A DNA stretch of 64,000 bases from Nocardioides sp. CER19 (GCF_029846275.1 NZ_JARVWS010000001.1:434001-498000); one strand, 5' to 3'; positions 16,834 through 25,741 are shown, counted from the stretch's first letter. Numbers and translations are program-made. The notes: a model not told the origin generated them from the letters alone.

Positions 16834-16923
16834 CTGTTCATCGAGGTATGCAGCCGAGTCGTCACCTCCCGCGCGGAGTTCCGCACGGGAAGTGCGCGTT
16901 CGCCTGCATACCTCGACGAACAG
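16834..16923 (-). repeat. 90-bp nested inverted-repeat element, copy A
   Basis: Outer arms of 20 bp (CTGTTCGTCGAGGTATGCAG read on the minus strand) pair with one mismatch. Inside lies a second hairpin of about 15 bp centred on GCGGAACTCCGC. The element is about 87% identical (78 of 90) to the copy at 45596-45685. On the minus strand it begins directly after the TGA of the cyclase gene, as copy B begins directly after the kdpC TGA. It fills the gap between two convergent genes and may end both transcripts. No ORF inside. Confidence 0.85.
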
Positions 16924-17883
16924 TCACCGCAACCGCCGCAGCGCGAACGGCTGCAGCCGGGAGTACCCCTTGACCGACGTACGCCGGAGGCGGGCGAGCG
17001 AGTAGCCGCCGGTCAGCACGGCGGCGGCTCCCTCGTCGATCACCACGGTGCCGGGACGCGCGACGTCGGTGAGTCGCGAGGCGATGTTGACGGTCGGGCC
17101 GAAGACGTCGCCCAGGCGGGCCACGACCTCGCCGTGGGCCAGCCCGGCGCGGACGGCCGGGAACGCGTCGTCCGGGTCGGCACCGCGTTCCGTGGCGGTG
17201 AGCGCGACCTCGGCCGAGCCGACGGCGTCGTCGCAGACGAAGAGCACCGCGTCCCCGAGCGTCTTGATGACCCGGCCACCGTGGTCGACGACCAGGCCGG
17301 TGCAGGCGTCCTCGAACTCCTCGACCCACGCGACCAGCTCCTCCTCGCTCAGCGAGCGGCTGCGCGAGGTGTAGCCGACGATGTCGATGAAGCACACCGC
17401 CATCGTCAGGCCCGCCTCGGTGGTCGTCAGGAGGCGGGTCGCGGCGCTCGCGACGTGTCGGCGCCAGACGTAGGACTGCAGCGCCTCGAGATCCGGCACC
17501 ACGCCGACGGCGAGCGAGCTGAGCTCGTCGACCGTGTCGCCGGGCCGTTCCGACGCGAGCTCGGCGAGCAGGGCCGTCTGCCACTCGGCGAGCCGGGCGA
17601 ACGACCGGCCCCAGGTCCGTACCAGCGCCGCCTGCCGGTCGGGGCTGAGGATGCCGTGGCTGACCAGCTTGGCGCTCAGCTGCAGCGCCTCGACGTCGGC
17701 ATGGGTGAACGCGGCCTCGTCCTCGCCCGCGCGCGGGAAGCCGAGCAGCCGCCACAGCTCGTTGGCGAGGTCGACGGGTACGCCGGCCGCGTCGGCGACC
17801 TGCTGCTGGGTGAGCGTCGGCGTCTCGCCGAGCAGGACGCTGTCGACCAGCTCGTCGAGCGCCGGGCCGTCGTAGTCGCTCAG
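16924..17883 (-). CDS. Class III adenylyl cyclase with N-terminal regulatory domain
   Basis: A 319-residue protein if read from a CTG. Residues 1-125 (PALDELVDSVLLGE, QQVADAAGVPVDLANELWR, LLGFP, FTHADVEALQL) match the helical regulatory domain of actinobacterial cyclases such as Rv1264 and Rv2212. The catalytic domain carries both metal aspartates (D167 in FIDIVGYT, D211 in KTLGDAV), the adenine-specifying K207 and D259, and the transition-state N266 and R270 (VNIASR). So it should make cAMP. No ATG, GTG or TTG precedes the regulatory domain in frame; CTG at 17883 overlaps the upstream stop as CTGA with GGAGAGG upstream. A GTG at 17502 would give only the catalytic half. Confidence 0.87.
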   Translation of the reverse strand: MSDYDGPALDELVDSVLLGETPTLTQQQVADAAGVPVDLANELWRLLGFPRAGEDEAAFTHADVEALQLSAKLVSHGILSPDRQAALVRTWGRSFARLAEWQTALLAELASERPGDTVDELSSLAVGVVPDLEALQSYVWRRHVASAATRLLTTTEAGLTMAVCFIDIVGYTSRSRSLSEEELVAWVEEFEDACTGLVVDHGGRVIKTLGDAVLFVCDDAVGSAEVALTATERGADPDDAFPAVRAGLAHGEVVARLGDVFGPTVNIASRLTDVARPGTVVIDEGAAAVLTGGYSLARLRRTSVKGYSRLQPFALRRLR

Positions 17884-18263
17884 CTGGACCTGAGCCTCTC
17901 CGCCGCCACCGTCTCGAGCGCCTCGTGGAAGCGCGGCATCTCGACCGAGAGCCGCACCAGTGACTCGGCGGAGAGGTGGATCAGCTCGAGCGGGGTGAGC
18001 GCGATGATGCTGGCGGTGCGCAGGGACTTGTTGAGGATCGCGGCCTCACCGACGATGTCGCCCTCGCCGAGCTGCGCCACCTCCCGGCCGTCCTTCCGGA
18101 CCGAGACGGTGCCGGACAGGATGATGTAGGCCTTGTCGGCGGGGGTGTCCTCCCAGATCGGGGACCAGCCCTCGGGCAGGTTCACCCGGGTGCCGGAGGC
18201 GCTGATCTTGGCGATCTCCTCGGGCGTGAAGAGTGAGTAGAACGAGCCGTTCGCTGTGGCCAC
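17880..18263 (-). CDS. Stand-alone cyclic-nucleotide-binding domain protein
   Basis: A 127-residue protein consisting of one cNMP-binding beta barrel without the DNA-binding helix-turn-helix of Crp. The phosphate-binding cassette is GEAAILNKSLRTASI, with the conserved Glu and Arg that hold the cyclic phosphate and ribose. GTG start with AAGGGG upstream. Its stop overlaps the start of the adenylyl cyclase gene by four bases, so the two are very probably translated together. The protein may sense the cyclase product and act on a partner; the pairing is the main clue. Target unknown. Confidence 0.88.
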   Translation of the reverse strand: MATANGSFYSLFTPEEIAKISASGTRVNLPEGWSPIWEDTPADKAYIILSGTVSVRKDGREVAQLGEGDIVGEAAILNKSLRTASIIALTPLELIHLSAESLVRLSVEMPRFHEALETVAAERLRSS

Positions 18264-18339
18264 CTGGACCCCTTCGGATGAATGACGATCAGTGATGAAA
18301 CGTCAACGAGCCAGGCGCGCGAGGGGTACGCCGACCGGG

Positions 18340-19191
18340 TCAGGCCGAGCTCGCGCGGAACTGGTCGGCCGGGTAGACGCCGAGGATCTTCACGTCGGTC
18401 GTGAAGAAGGCCAGCTCCTCCAGCGCCCGCTTCAGCCCAGGCTCGTCGGGGTGCCCGTCGACCTCGGCCAGGAACTGGGTCGCGGTGAACTCGCCGCCGA
18501 CCATGTAGGACTCCAGCTTGGTCATGTTGACGCCGTTGGTGGCGAAGCCGCCGAGTGCCTTGTAGAGCGCGGCCGGGAGGTTGCGCACGTTGAAGATGAA
18601 GGACGTCACGACGGGCCCGTTGCCGGCCGGCGCCTGCACGAAGTCGGGGGAGAGGACCACGAACCGGGTGGTGTTGTGCTCCTCGTCCTCGACGTCGTGG
18701 GCGAGCACCTCGAGCCCGTAGATGTCGGCGGCCAGCGGCGGGCTGATCGCCGCCATCGTCGGGTCGCCGGCCTCGACGACCTCCCGCGCCGCCCCGGCCG
18801 TGTCACCGGAGATGACCGGCGTGAACCCGTGCTCGCGGATGATCTTGCGGCACTGGCCGAGCGCGTGGACGTGGCTGTGGACGGTGCGGACGTCCTCGAT
18901 GCGCGTGCCCGGCAGCCCCATCAGGTGGAAGCGGATCCTCAGGAAGTGCTCGGCCACGATGTGCAGCGACGACGCCGGCAGGAAGTGGTGGATGTCGGCC
19001 ACCCGGCCGGCGATCGAGTTGTCGATGGGGATCATCGCCAGGTCGGCGTCCCCGCCGTCGACGGCCGCGAAGACGTCCTCGAACGACGCGCACGGCACGG
19101 CCTCCCAGTCGGGGTAGTGCTGTGCGCACACCTGGTGGGAGTTGGCACCGGGCTCGCCCTGGTAGGCGATCCGCTTCACGGTCTCGGGCAC
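18340..19191 (-). CDS. pheA: Prephenate dehydratase
   Basis: A 283-residue enzyme that converts prephenate to phenylpyruvate in phenylalanine synthesis. The dehydratase domain shows IAYQGEPGANSHQ at the start, IPIDNSIAGRV, and the catalytic TRF motif in NTTRFVVLS. A C-terminal ACT domain (about residues 195-275, containing KLESYMVGGEFTATQFLAEV) binds Phe for feedback control. No chorismate mutase domain is fused, as usual in actinobacteria. It starts 24 bases from the divergent DUF4446 gene. The region up to serS has the pheA-DUF4446-serS order familiar from this phylum. Confidence 0.96.
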   Translation of the reverse strand: MPETVKRIAYQGEPGANSHQVCAQHYPDWEAVPCASFEDVFAAVDGGDADLAMIPIDNSIAGRVADIHHFLPASSLHIVAEHFLRIRFHLMGLPGTRIEDVRTVHSHVHALGQCRKIIREHGFTPVISGDTAGAAREVVEAGDPTMAAISPPLAADIYGLEVLAHDVEDEEHNTTRFVVLSPDFVQAPAGNGPVVTSFIFNVRNLPAALYKALGGFATNGVNMTKLESYMVGGEFTATQFLAEVDGHPDEPGLKRALEELAFFTTDVKILGVYPADQFRASSA

Positions 19192-19214
19192 CCGCTCAGT
19201 CTAGGGTTCAACGC

Positions 19215-19619
19215 GTGCTCGCCCTGACCCTTCTCAGCCTGCTGACCGCCGTCGTCGCGCTGGTCCTCGCCGCCCTCGCCTGGAGGCGTACGACGACCGC
19301 CGACCGCGCCGAGGGCCCCGACGCCCCGCCGGCCGACGTCCTCGGTCTGCGGCAGGAGGTGGCCGCGCTCTCCTCCGAGTCCAAGCAGACCTTCCGGCAC
19401 CTGGCCGTCGTCCGCTACGACGCCTTCGGCGACATGGGCGGGCACCTGTCCTGGTCGCTGGCCCTGCTCGACAACGCCGGCAACGGGGTGGTCCTCACGA
19501 GCATCCACGGCCGCTCCGACGCGCGGACCTACGCCAAGAGCGTCACCGACTGGACCTCCGATGCCCAGCTGTCCCCCGAGGAGGAAGAGGCGATCGCCTC
19601 GGCACGCCCGAAGCGCTGA
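19215..19619 (+). CDS. DUF4446 family membrane-anchored protein
   Basis: A 134-residue protein with one N-terminal transmembrane helix (LTLLSLLTAVVALVLAALAW) and a cytoplasmic domain containing the family signature RYDAFGDMGGHLSWSLALLD and GNGVVLTSIHGR. The family is widespread in Gram-positives near pheA or serS and has no known function. A short coiled coil (VLGLRQEVAALSSESKQTF) links the two parts. GTG start. Its TGA stop is the first part of a 50-bp perfect hairpin that separates it from the convergent lipid kinase gene. Confidence 0.85.
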   Translation: MLALTLLSLLTAVVALVLAALAWRRTTTADRAEGPDAPPADVLGLRQEVAALSSESKQTFRHLAVVRYDAFGDMGGHLSWSLALLDNAGNGVVLTSIHGRSDARTYAKSVTDWTSDAQLSPEEEEAIASARPKR

Positions 19620-19667
19620 CCCTCGAGTGTCTCGACCACCCAGGGGTGGTCGAGACACTCGAGGGTC
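19618..19667. terminator. 50-bp perfect hairpin between convergent genes
   Basis: 23-bp arms (GACCCTCGAGTGTCTCGACC plus ACC, and the exact complement) with a CAGG loop. It starts inside the TGA of the DUF4446 gene and ends 12 bases before the stop of the convergent gene. It is fully symmetric and so can serve both directions. There is no T-run. Confidence 0.8.
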
Positions 19668-19679
19668 GGGTGACGTGGC

Positions 19680-21239
19680 CTAGCGCGGGACGCGGACCAG
19701 CAACCGCCCGTGGACGTTGGTCATCCGCAGCTCCCGGCCGGTGCCGATCGTGTCGCCGTCGAGCTGCCGGGGGGTGTCGCGGTCGGCGCGGATGACGACG
19801 GTGCGGCCGGTCATCCGGTTGACGAGGTCGTCGGTCTGCGGCCGCTTGGCCAGGACGCGGAAGGCGAGCGGCACCCAGGACCAGAAGCGCTGCGGGTAGA
19901 GCAGGACCACGTCGAGCAGGCCGTCGTCGATCTCCGCGTCGGGGAGCAGCGGCATGCCGGCGGTGAGGGAGCCGACGTTGCCGACCACGATCGTGCGGGC
20001 GCGGTGCTTGGTGAACTTGGCGTCGTCGACGGAGATCTCGAGCCGCACCGCGGGGAACATGAGGGCCTTGAGCCCGGAGAGCACGTAGGCGACCCAGCCG
20101 ACCCTGGCCTTGATGTCCTCGTTGACGCCCTCCATGATCGCGGCGTCGAAGCCCATGCCGGCCATGACCAGGAAGTGGGTGGGCTCGATGCCGTCGCCGT
20201 CGACCTCGACCATGTCGATCGCGCGGTCCTGGCCGGTGAGAGCCACGTCGATGGCAGCGCGCAGGTAGAGCGGGATGGCGAGGTTGCGGGCGAGCAGGTT
20301 GCCGGTGCCGGCGGGAATGATCCCGACCGGGATGCCGGTCCCGGCGAGCTCGGCGCACACCTCGCGCACGGTGCCGTCGCCGCCGCAGACCAGCACGAGC
20401 TCGGCGCCGTCGACGGCGGCCTGCTCGGCCTGGCCGGTGCCGGAGTCCTCGATGGTCGTGAAGTACCACCGCGGCGTCTGCCAGCCGGCCTCGATCGCCA
20501 TCGAGTTCACGATGGACTGGAACTGGCCGACGCTGTCGACCTTGCTCGGGTTGAGCACGACCGCGCACTGCTTGTCGCCGTGGAAGACCTCGGGCAGCGG
20601 CTCCGCCTTGATCGCGTGCGAGACGGGGCGCGGCGAGTAGAGCGCGAGCCCGATGAGCACCAGCCCGAAGCCGAACAGCAGGCCGCCGATCACGTCGGTG
20701 ATGTGGTGCCGCCCGAGCAGCAGGCGGTCGGCGCAGACCAGCAGGGTGAGGAGCCCCGAGACGGTGACGAGCAGCCGTCGCAGCGCCGTCCTGCGGATGA
20801 AGATGAGCGCCAGCGCACCGGTGACGCCGAAGAACGCGGCCGAGTGGATGACGTGGCCGCTGGGGTAGGCCAGGCCGGTGTAGGGCGACAACGGGTCCTG
20901 CCACGCCGGACGCGGTCGGTCGACGACGTGCTTCACGACCTGGCTGACGACGAGCGCGGCGGCGTTGACGCCGAGTGCGTAGAGGGCCGCGCGTCGGTAG
21001 CTCTTGAACCACAGCGCGCCGGCGAGCACGAGGTTGTAGGCGACGAACGGCAAGAACTCGAAGATCGCCTCGACCCACCGTGCGACGTGGTAGACCGGCC
21101 CGTGGTGGACGACCAGCGGTTCGCCCAGCGCCTTGTCGAACCCGTCGACCGCGCCGAGCCCGACCAGGACCGCGAGGACGATGCCGAGAACCAGACAGGT
21201 GATCCCGGCGACCAACGGGGGAGTACGACGGTCCGGCAC
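19680..21239 (-). CDS. PAP2 phosphatase - diacylglycerol kinase fusion
   Basis: A 519-residue two-domain protein. Residues 1-205 are a membrane PAP2 lipid phosphatase with several helices and the motifs KHVVDRPRP, YPSGHVIHSAAFFG and LGRHHITDVIGG. Residues 220-519 are a diacylglycerol/sphingosine-type lipid kinase catalytic domain with NPSKVDSVG, the ATP loop VCGGDGTVREVCAEL and GIIPAGTGNLLARNL. One half removes a lipid phosphate and the other adds one, so the protein could recycle undecaprenyl-phosphate, phosphatidic acid or a glycolipid intermediate; which is unknown. It is divergent from serS with 40 bases between. Confidence 0.93.
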   Translation of the reverse strand: MPDRRTPPLVAGITCLVLGIVLAVLVGLGAVDGFDKALGEPLVVHHGPVYHVARWVEAIFEFLPFVAYNLVLAGALWFKSYRRAALYALGVNAAALVVSQVVKHVVDRPRPAWQDPLSPYTGLAYPSGHVIHSAAFFGVTGALALIFIRRTALRRLLVTVSGLLTLLVCADRLLLGRHHITDVIGGLLFGFGLVLIGLALYSPRPVSHAIKAEPLPEVFHGDKQCAVVLNPSKVDSVGQFQSIVNSMAIEAGWQTPRWYFTTIEDSGTGQAEQAAVDGAELVLVCGGDGTVREVCAELAGTGIPVGIIPAGTGNLLARNLAIPLYLRAAIDVALTGQDRAIDMVEVDGDGIEPTHFLVMAGMGFDAAIMEGVNEDIKARVGWVAYVLSGLKALMFPAVRLEISVDDAKFTKHRARTIVVGNVGSLTAGMPLLPDAEIDDGLLDVVLLYPQRFWSWVPLAFRVLAKRPQTDDLVNRMTGRTVVIRADRDTPRQLDGDTIGTGRELRMTNVHGRLLVRVPR

Positions 21240-21279
21240 GCGCGACAGGATACGGTCCCCGTCCCGATAGGCTCATGTC

Positions 21280-22554
21280 GTGATCGACCCCCGCATCCTC
21301 CGTGAAGACCCTGACCGCGTCCGTGCCTCGCAGGCCAAGCGTGGGCTGAGTGGCGAGGTGGTCGACCAGGCGCTGTCAGCCGACGCCGCTCGCCGGGCGG
21401 CCATCGTCGCCTTCGAGGAGAAGCGGGCCGAGCAGAAGCAGCTCGGCGGTCAGGTCGCCAAGGCCCAGGGCGAGGAGAAGCAGGAGCTGCTGGCGCGGAC
21501 CAAGGCGCTCTCCGCCGAGGTGAAGTCGCTCGAGGAGGCGCAGCGCGCCGCCGACGAGGCGTGGGTCACCGCGCTCAAGAGCATCCACAACGTGACCGCC
21601 GACGAGACCCCCGCCGGCGGCGAGGACGACTTCGTCGTGCTGGAGCGGGTCGGCACCCCGCGCGACTTCGCCGCGGAGGGCTTCGAGCCGCGCGACCACG
21701 TCGAGCTGGGCAAGCTGCTCGGCGCCATCGACCTGGAGCGCGGCGCCAAGGTCTCCGGCAGCCGGTTCTACTACCTGACGGGCGTCGGAGCAGAGCTCGA
21801 GTTCGCCCTCATCAACCTCGCCATGGAGCAGGCCCGCGAGGCCGGCTTCACGCAGGTCATCGCGCCGGCGCTGGTCCGGCCCGAGGCCATGGAGGGCACC
21901 GGCTTCCTGGAGCAGGCGGAGGAGAACGTCTACCGGATCCAGGGCGAGGAGCTCTACCTCGTCGGCACCAGCGAGGTGCCGATGGCGGCCTACCACGCCG
22001 ACGAGATCCTCGACACCGCCTCCCTGCCGCTCCGCTACGCGGCCTTCTCGTCGTGCTTCCGCAAGGAGGCCGGCTCGGCGGGCAAGGACACGCGGGGCAT
22101 CATCCGGGTCCACCAGTTCGAGAAGGTGGAGATGTTCGTCTACACCACGCTCGAGGAGTCGTACGCCGAGCACCAGCGGCTGCTCGACTGGGAGAAGCAG
22201 TTCCTCGACAAGCTCGAGCTGGCCTACCAGGTGATCGACGTCGCCGCCGGCGACCTGGGCAACAGCGCGATCCGGAAGTTCGACTGCGAGGCGTGGATCC
22301 CGACCCAGGGCAAGTACCGCGAGCTGACCTCCACCTCCAACTGCCTGGACTTCCAGGCCCGCCGGCTCGACATCCGGGGCCGGTTCGAGAAGGGGACGGC
22401 CCCGGTCGCGACCCTCAACGGCACGCTGACGGCGGTCACCCGCGCGATCGTCGCGATCCTCGAGACCCACCAGCAGGCGGACGGCTCGGTCCGCGTGCCG
22501 AAGGCTCTGCAGAAGTGGCTCGGCCGCGAGGTGCTCGAGCCGGTGAAGCGCTGA
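21280..22554 (+). CDS. serS: Seryl-tRNA synthetase
   Basis: A 424-residue class II synthetase that charges tRNA-Ser with serine. An N-terminal coiled-coil arm (about residues 30-100, rich in [16 protein letters not shown]) grips the long variable arm of tRNA-Ser. The core shows motif 2 ([19 protein letters not shown], then RVHQFEKVE) and motif 3 near the end ([18 protein letters not shown]), with TSEVP as the serine-site loop. GTG start. Two serine tRNA genes lie elsewhere in this window. The HAD gene begins one base after its stop. Confidence 0.98.
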   Translation: MIDPRILREDPDRVRASQAKRGLSGEVVDQALSADAARRAAIVAFEEKRAEQKQLGGQVAKAQGEEKQELLARTKALSAEVKSLEEAQRAADEAWVTALKSIHNVTADETPAGGEDDFVVLERVGTPRDFAAEGFEPRDHVELGKLLGAIDLERGAKVSGSRFYYLTGVGAELEFALINLAMEQAREAGFTQVIAPALVRPEAMEGTGFLEQAEENVYRIQGEELYLVGTSEVPMAAYHADEILDTASLPLRYAAFSSCFRKEAGSAGKDTRGIIRVHQFEKVEMFVYTTLEESYAEHQRLLDWEKQFLDKLELAYQVIDVAAGDLGNSAIRKFDCEAWIPTQGKYRELTSTSNCLDFQARRLDIRGRFEKGTAPVATLNGTLTAVTRAIVAILETHQQADGSVRVPKALQKWLGREVLEPVKR

Positions 22555-22555
22555 G

Positions 22556-23395
22556 ATGACGGTTTCCTCCACGCGGGGCTCCTGGAAGCCCCGCGTCGTC
22601 GCGCTCGACATCGACGGCACGTTGCTGAAGTGGGCCGAGGGGCAGAGCGCGCCGGTCGAGGAGATCCCGCCCGCCGTCTACGAGGCCGTCAACCGCGCCT
22701 ACGACGCGGGCGCCGAGATCGTGCTCGCCTCGGGCCGTGCGCCGCACGGCATGACCCGGGTCGCCGACCTGCTCGACCTGCCCCACGGCGGCCGCGACCG
22801 GCTGTGGATCGTCGCCTCGAACGGTTCGGTGGTGCTGCGCTACCCGCCCATCGACGTGGTGCACGAGGAGACGTTCGACGCCCGCGAGGCCGTCTACGCG
22901 ATCCTCGACCGGCACCCGTCGGCGCTGGTGGCCGTCGAGGAGCGCGGCATCGGCTACCGGCTCAACGACCACTTCCCGCCCGGCGAGCTCTCCGGCGACA
23001 TGATCGTCACCCCGGTCGAGCAGCTCGTCGCCCAGCCGGTCTCGCGCGTCATCATCCGCGACCCGTCCTCGACCGCCGAGGACTTCGTGGCGCTGGGCCG
23101 CGACCTGGGCCTCCAGGGGACGTCGTACGTCGTCGGCTGGACCGCCTGGCTCGACCTGGCCCCGGTCGGCGTCTCGAAGGCGTCCGGCCTGTCCCACGTC
23201 GTCAACCAGCTCGGCCTCGAGCCCTCCGACGTCCTCGCGATCGGCGACGGCCGCAACGACGTGGAGATGCTGACGTGGGCCGGTCGCGGCGTGGCCATGG
23301 GCCACGCGCCCGACGAGGTCCGCGAGATCGCCGACGCCGTCACCGGGACGGTGGACGACGACGGCGCCGCCATGGAGATCTGCAAGTGGTTCTGA
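22556..23395 (+). CDS. HAD-superfamily hydrolase (Cof type)
   Basis: A 279-residue phosphatase of the HAD IIB (Cof) type: motif I ALDIDGTLL, motif II ASGRAPHG, the conserved SKASGL lysine and motif IV AIGDGRNDVEML. Such enzymes dephosphorylate sugar phosphates, nucleotides or cofactor intermediates; substrate unknown. It starts one base after the serS stop, so it is translationally linked to serS. A second HAD of the same type begins at 24914; the two share overall layout but are not close copies. Confidence 0.92.
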   Translation: MTVSSTRGSWKPRVVALDIDGTLLKWAEGQSAPVEEIPPAVYEAVNRAYDAGAEIVLASGRAPHGMTRVADLLDLPHGGRDRLWIVASNGSVVLRYPPIDVVHEETFDAREAVYAILDRHPSALVAVEERGIGYRLNDHFPPGELSGDMIVTPVEQLVAQPVSRVIIRDPSSTAEDFVALGRDLGLQGTSYVVGWTAWLDLAPVGVSKASGLSHVVNQLGLEPSDVLAIGDGRNDVEMLTWAGRGVAMGHAPDEVREIADAVTGTVDDDGAAMEICKWF

Positions 23396-23883
23396 CCCTC
23401 GCTCCCGTCGCGACGGAGCGCCTGTCGCTCCCGTTGTGGGACGCGCCGACCGTCGCGGCGATCCGGAGCGGTCAGCGGCTCGAGGGCTGGCACCCCGAGT
23501 TTCCCCGGGAGGACGACCGCGACGCCGCGTCGCTGTGGCACGACGGCGACGTGTGGGGTCCGCGCTCGATCGTGCGCGGGGTGACGACGCTCGGCTCGGT
23601 CGGGTTCTTCGGGCCACCGTCGGTCGCACAGGACGGCGTGCCGGAGACCGAGGTCGGCTACGGCCTGGTCGCCGAGGCGTGGGGCTGGGGGTTCGCCACG
23701 GAGGCGCTGCGCGCCCTGCTGGGGCACACCGACGAGGCCGGCGTCCGGCTCAGGGCGTCGGTGGCGCCGGAGAACGCCCGCTCGCTGCGGGTGCTGGCGA
23801 AGTGCGGCTTCACCGAGCTGCGTGGTCCGAGCGAGGACGGCGAGCTGGTGCTGGCCCGCCCGCTGCCCGGCGCGCGGACCTGA
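23386..23883 (+). CDS. GNAT family N-acetyltransferase
   Basis: A 165-residue protein with the GNAT fold: TERLSLPLWD start, the beta-bulge strand VGYGLVAEAWGWGFATEALRALL that binds acetyl-CoA pyrophosphate (the usual GxG is replaced by Trp-rich WGWGF, as in RimJ/RimL-type members), and NARSLRVLAKCGFTE at the end. It may acetylate a ribosomal protein N-terminus or a small amine. The GTG start is inside the HAD gene, overlapping it by 10 bases, with GGAG 7 bases upstream. Its 3' end overlaps the convergent GGDEF gene by 74 bases. Confidence 0.85.
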   Translation: MVLTLAPVATERLSLPLWDAPTVAAIRSGQRLEGWHPEFPREDDRDAASLWHDGDVWGPRSIVRGVTTLGSVGFFGPPSVAQDGVPETEVGYGLVAEAWGWGFATEALRALLGHTDEAGVRLRASVAPENARSLRVLAKCGFTELRGPSEDGELVLARPLPGART

Positions 23884-24844
23884 GCTGCTTGTCGGCGTAC
23901 ATGAGCGCGTCAGCTCGCGCGACGAGGGCGTCGACGGTCAGCTCCTCGGCCGACTCCACGGCGGCGAGCCCGATGCTGGCGCTGCCACCGGCCCCGGTCA
24001 CCTCGGCGGCGAGCCGGTCGCGGAGCGCGTCGAGGCCGTCGGCCCAGCGGCAGAGGAAGACGGCGAACTCGTCGCCGCCGAGCCGGGCGACGACGTCGTC
24101 GGGGCCGGCGACGTTGAGCAGCGCGCCCGCGACGGCCCTGATGGTGGCGTCGCCGACCGCGTGGCCGTGGGTGTCGTTGAGCTCCTTGAGCCCGTCGAGG
24201 TCGAGGTAGGCCACCACACCGCCGGGGTGCGCGGCGAGACGTGCCGCGGCGCGGGTCCAGAAGCCGCGCCGGTTGTAGAGCCCGGTGAGCTCGTCGGTCT
24301 CGGAGAGCCGGCTCAGCTCGCTCTCGAGGTGCACCCGCTGCTCGAGCTGCTGGCGGACCTGCACGTGCGCGAGCGCGACGGAGGTCGAGTCGGCGAGCGC
24401 CTGGAGCAGCCTGATCTCGGACTCGGTCGCGACGTGCCGCTCGGCCCAGTAGTTGCCGATCGCGCCGATCGGGTCCATCGAGCGGATCGGCACCATCGCC
24501 AGCGACTTCACGAACGTCGGCCGGTAGGCCTCGTGCAGCACCCGCTCGTCGGCGTAGATGTCCTCGATCACGGCCGTCTGACGGTGGAGCATCGCCCAGC
24601 CGCTCACGCACGCCTCGAGCGGGAAGCGCATACCGCTCCACAGCGGCGAGACGGCGTTCTCGTCGACGTAGTAGCACTGCTCGCCGTCGCGGAGCACGAA
24701 CGTCGCCCCGTCGGCGCCGGTGAGCTCGCGCGCGGTCACCCGGACGATCTCGACGACGTCGTCGAGGCTGTCGGCCAGCGCCAGTCGCTGGATGGCGTCG
24801 ATGAGGAGGTCGGTGCTGGAGGGGGGCTCCGCACGAGGGGTCAC
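23810..24844 (-). CDS. GAF-GGDEF diguanylate cyclase
   Basis: A 344-residue cytoplasmic signalling protein. Residues 15-165 form a GAF-type sensor domain (ELTGADGATFVLRDGEQCYYV ... EACVSGWAML). A short coiled coil (QQLEQRVHLESELSRL) leads to a GGDEF domain (residues 185-325) with DELTGLYNRRGF and an intact LGGDEFAVFL active site, so it should make cyclic di-GMP from GTP. No RxxD inhibition motif directly precedes GGDEF (VARLGGDEF). The C-terminal tail is basic and overlaps the convergent acetyltransferase gene. The GAF ligand is unknown. Confidence 0.92.
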   Translation of the reverse strand: MTPRAEPPSSTDLLIDAIQRLALADSLDDVVEIVRVTARELTGADGATFVLRDGEQCYYVDENAVSPLWSGMRFPLEACVSGWAMLHRQTAVIEDIYADERVLHEAYRPTFVKSLAMVPIRSMDPIGAIGNYWAERHVATESEIRLLQALADSTSVALAHVQVRQQLEQRVHLESELSRLSETDELTGLYNRRGFWTRAAARLAAHPGGVVAYLDLDGLKELNDTHGHAVGDATIRAVAGALLNVAGPDDVVARLGGDEFAVFLCRWADGLDALRDRLAAEVTGAGGSASIGLAAVESAEELTVDALVARADALMYADKQLRSARRAAGGPAPARRPRSDHAAR

Positions 24845-24913
24845 CCGTGCCTCCTGACGTCGTTCGGTCCTCCCCGCGCCATGTTATCGCCGGGCTGCGG
24901 CAGAATACGGCCC

Positions 24914-25741
24914 GTGGTGCCACCCGCCGAGACGTCCCAGCGGCTCCCGCGGCTCGTCGCGACCGACCTGGACGGCACGCTCGTCCGCTCCGACGGCACG
25001 GTGTCGGCGTACACCGCGCAGGTCCTGGCCGACCTCGACGACCGTGGCGTGCACGTCGTCTTCGTGACCGGGCGGCCGCTGCGGTGGGCGCGGGACGTGT
25101 TCTCCTACGTCGGCAGCCACGGCCTCGCCATCGTGTCCAACGGCGCCCTCGTCTGGGACGTGGCCGCCGACCTGCCCTGGCTGGAGCGGCCGATGTCGCC
25201 GGCGGTGACGCTCGACGTGGCGCGGTCCCTGCGCGCCGCGATCCCTGGCGTGCGGTTCGCGGTCGAGACCGTGGCGGGCTGGGCGATGGAGCCGGACTAC
25301 CTGCGCCACCGCGCCGACGACGACCGCGGGTTCAGCCCGCGGCGCGAGGTCGCGCTCGAGGAGCTCGCCGACGGGCCGGTGCTCAAGCTGCTGGCCCGCG
25401 GCGGCGGCCTGGCAGCCGACGAGTTCGTCGCCGCCGCGGTCGCGGTGGTCGGGGACCGGGTCAACGTCACGCACTCCTCGTTCCCGCTGCTGGAGATCAG
25501 CGCGCTGGAAGTGACGAAGGCGTCCACGCTCGCCCTCATCGCGGAGAAGCTGGGCGTCGAGGCAGCCGACGTGATCGCCTTCGGCGACATGCCCAACGAC
25601 CTGCCGATGCTCACGTGGGCCGGGACGTCGTACGCGATGGCCGACGCGCACCCCACGGTGCTCGAGTGCGCGACCCACGTCGCGCCGGGCCATGACGACG
25701 ATGGCGTGGCGCAGGTGCTGGCTGGAGTGCTCGACCGGTGA
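24914..25741 (+). CDS. HAD-superfamily hydrolase (Cof type, second)
   Basis: A 275-residue HAD IIB phosphatase: motif I ATDLDGTLV, motif II FVTGRPLRW, the lysine segment EVTKASTLALIAEKLG and motif IV AFGDMPNDLPML. It has a cap domain between motifs II and III, as Cof-type enzymes do. GTG start; a second GTG follows immediately. It is divergent from the GGDEF gene with 69 bases between. The next gene, a secreted protein, begins 17 bases after the stop. Substrate unknown. Confidence 0.92.
   Translation: MVPPAETSQRLPRLVATDLDGTLVRSDGTVSAYTAQVLADLDDRGVHVVFVTGRPLRWARDVFSYVGSHGLAIVSNGALVWDVAADLPWLERPMSPAVTLDVARSLRAAIPGVRFAVETVAGWAMEPDYLRHRADDDRGFSPRREVALEELADGPVLKLLARGGGLAADEFVAAAVAVVGDRVNVTHSSFPLLEISALEVTKASTLALIAEKLGVEAADVIAFGDMPNDLPMLTWAGTSYAMADAHPTVLECATHVAPGHDDDGVAQVLAGVLDR

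Noticed and set aside
23810..23883. A sequencing error causing overlap of the acetyltransferase and GGDEF genes
   Set aside because: Both frames keep sensible sequence to their stops and the GGDEF tail is a simple basic extension; a 74-base convergent overlap is acceptable.
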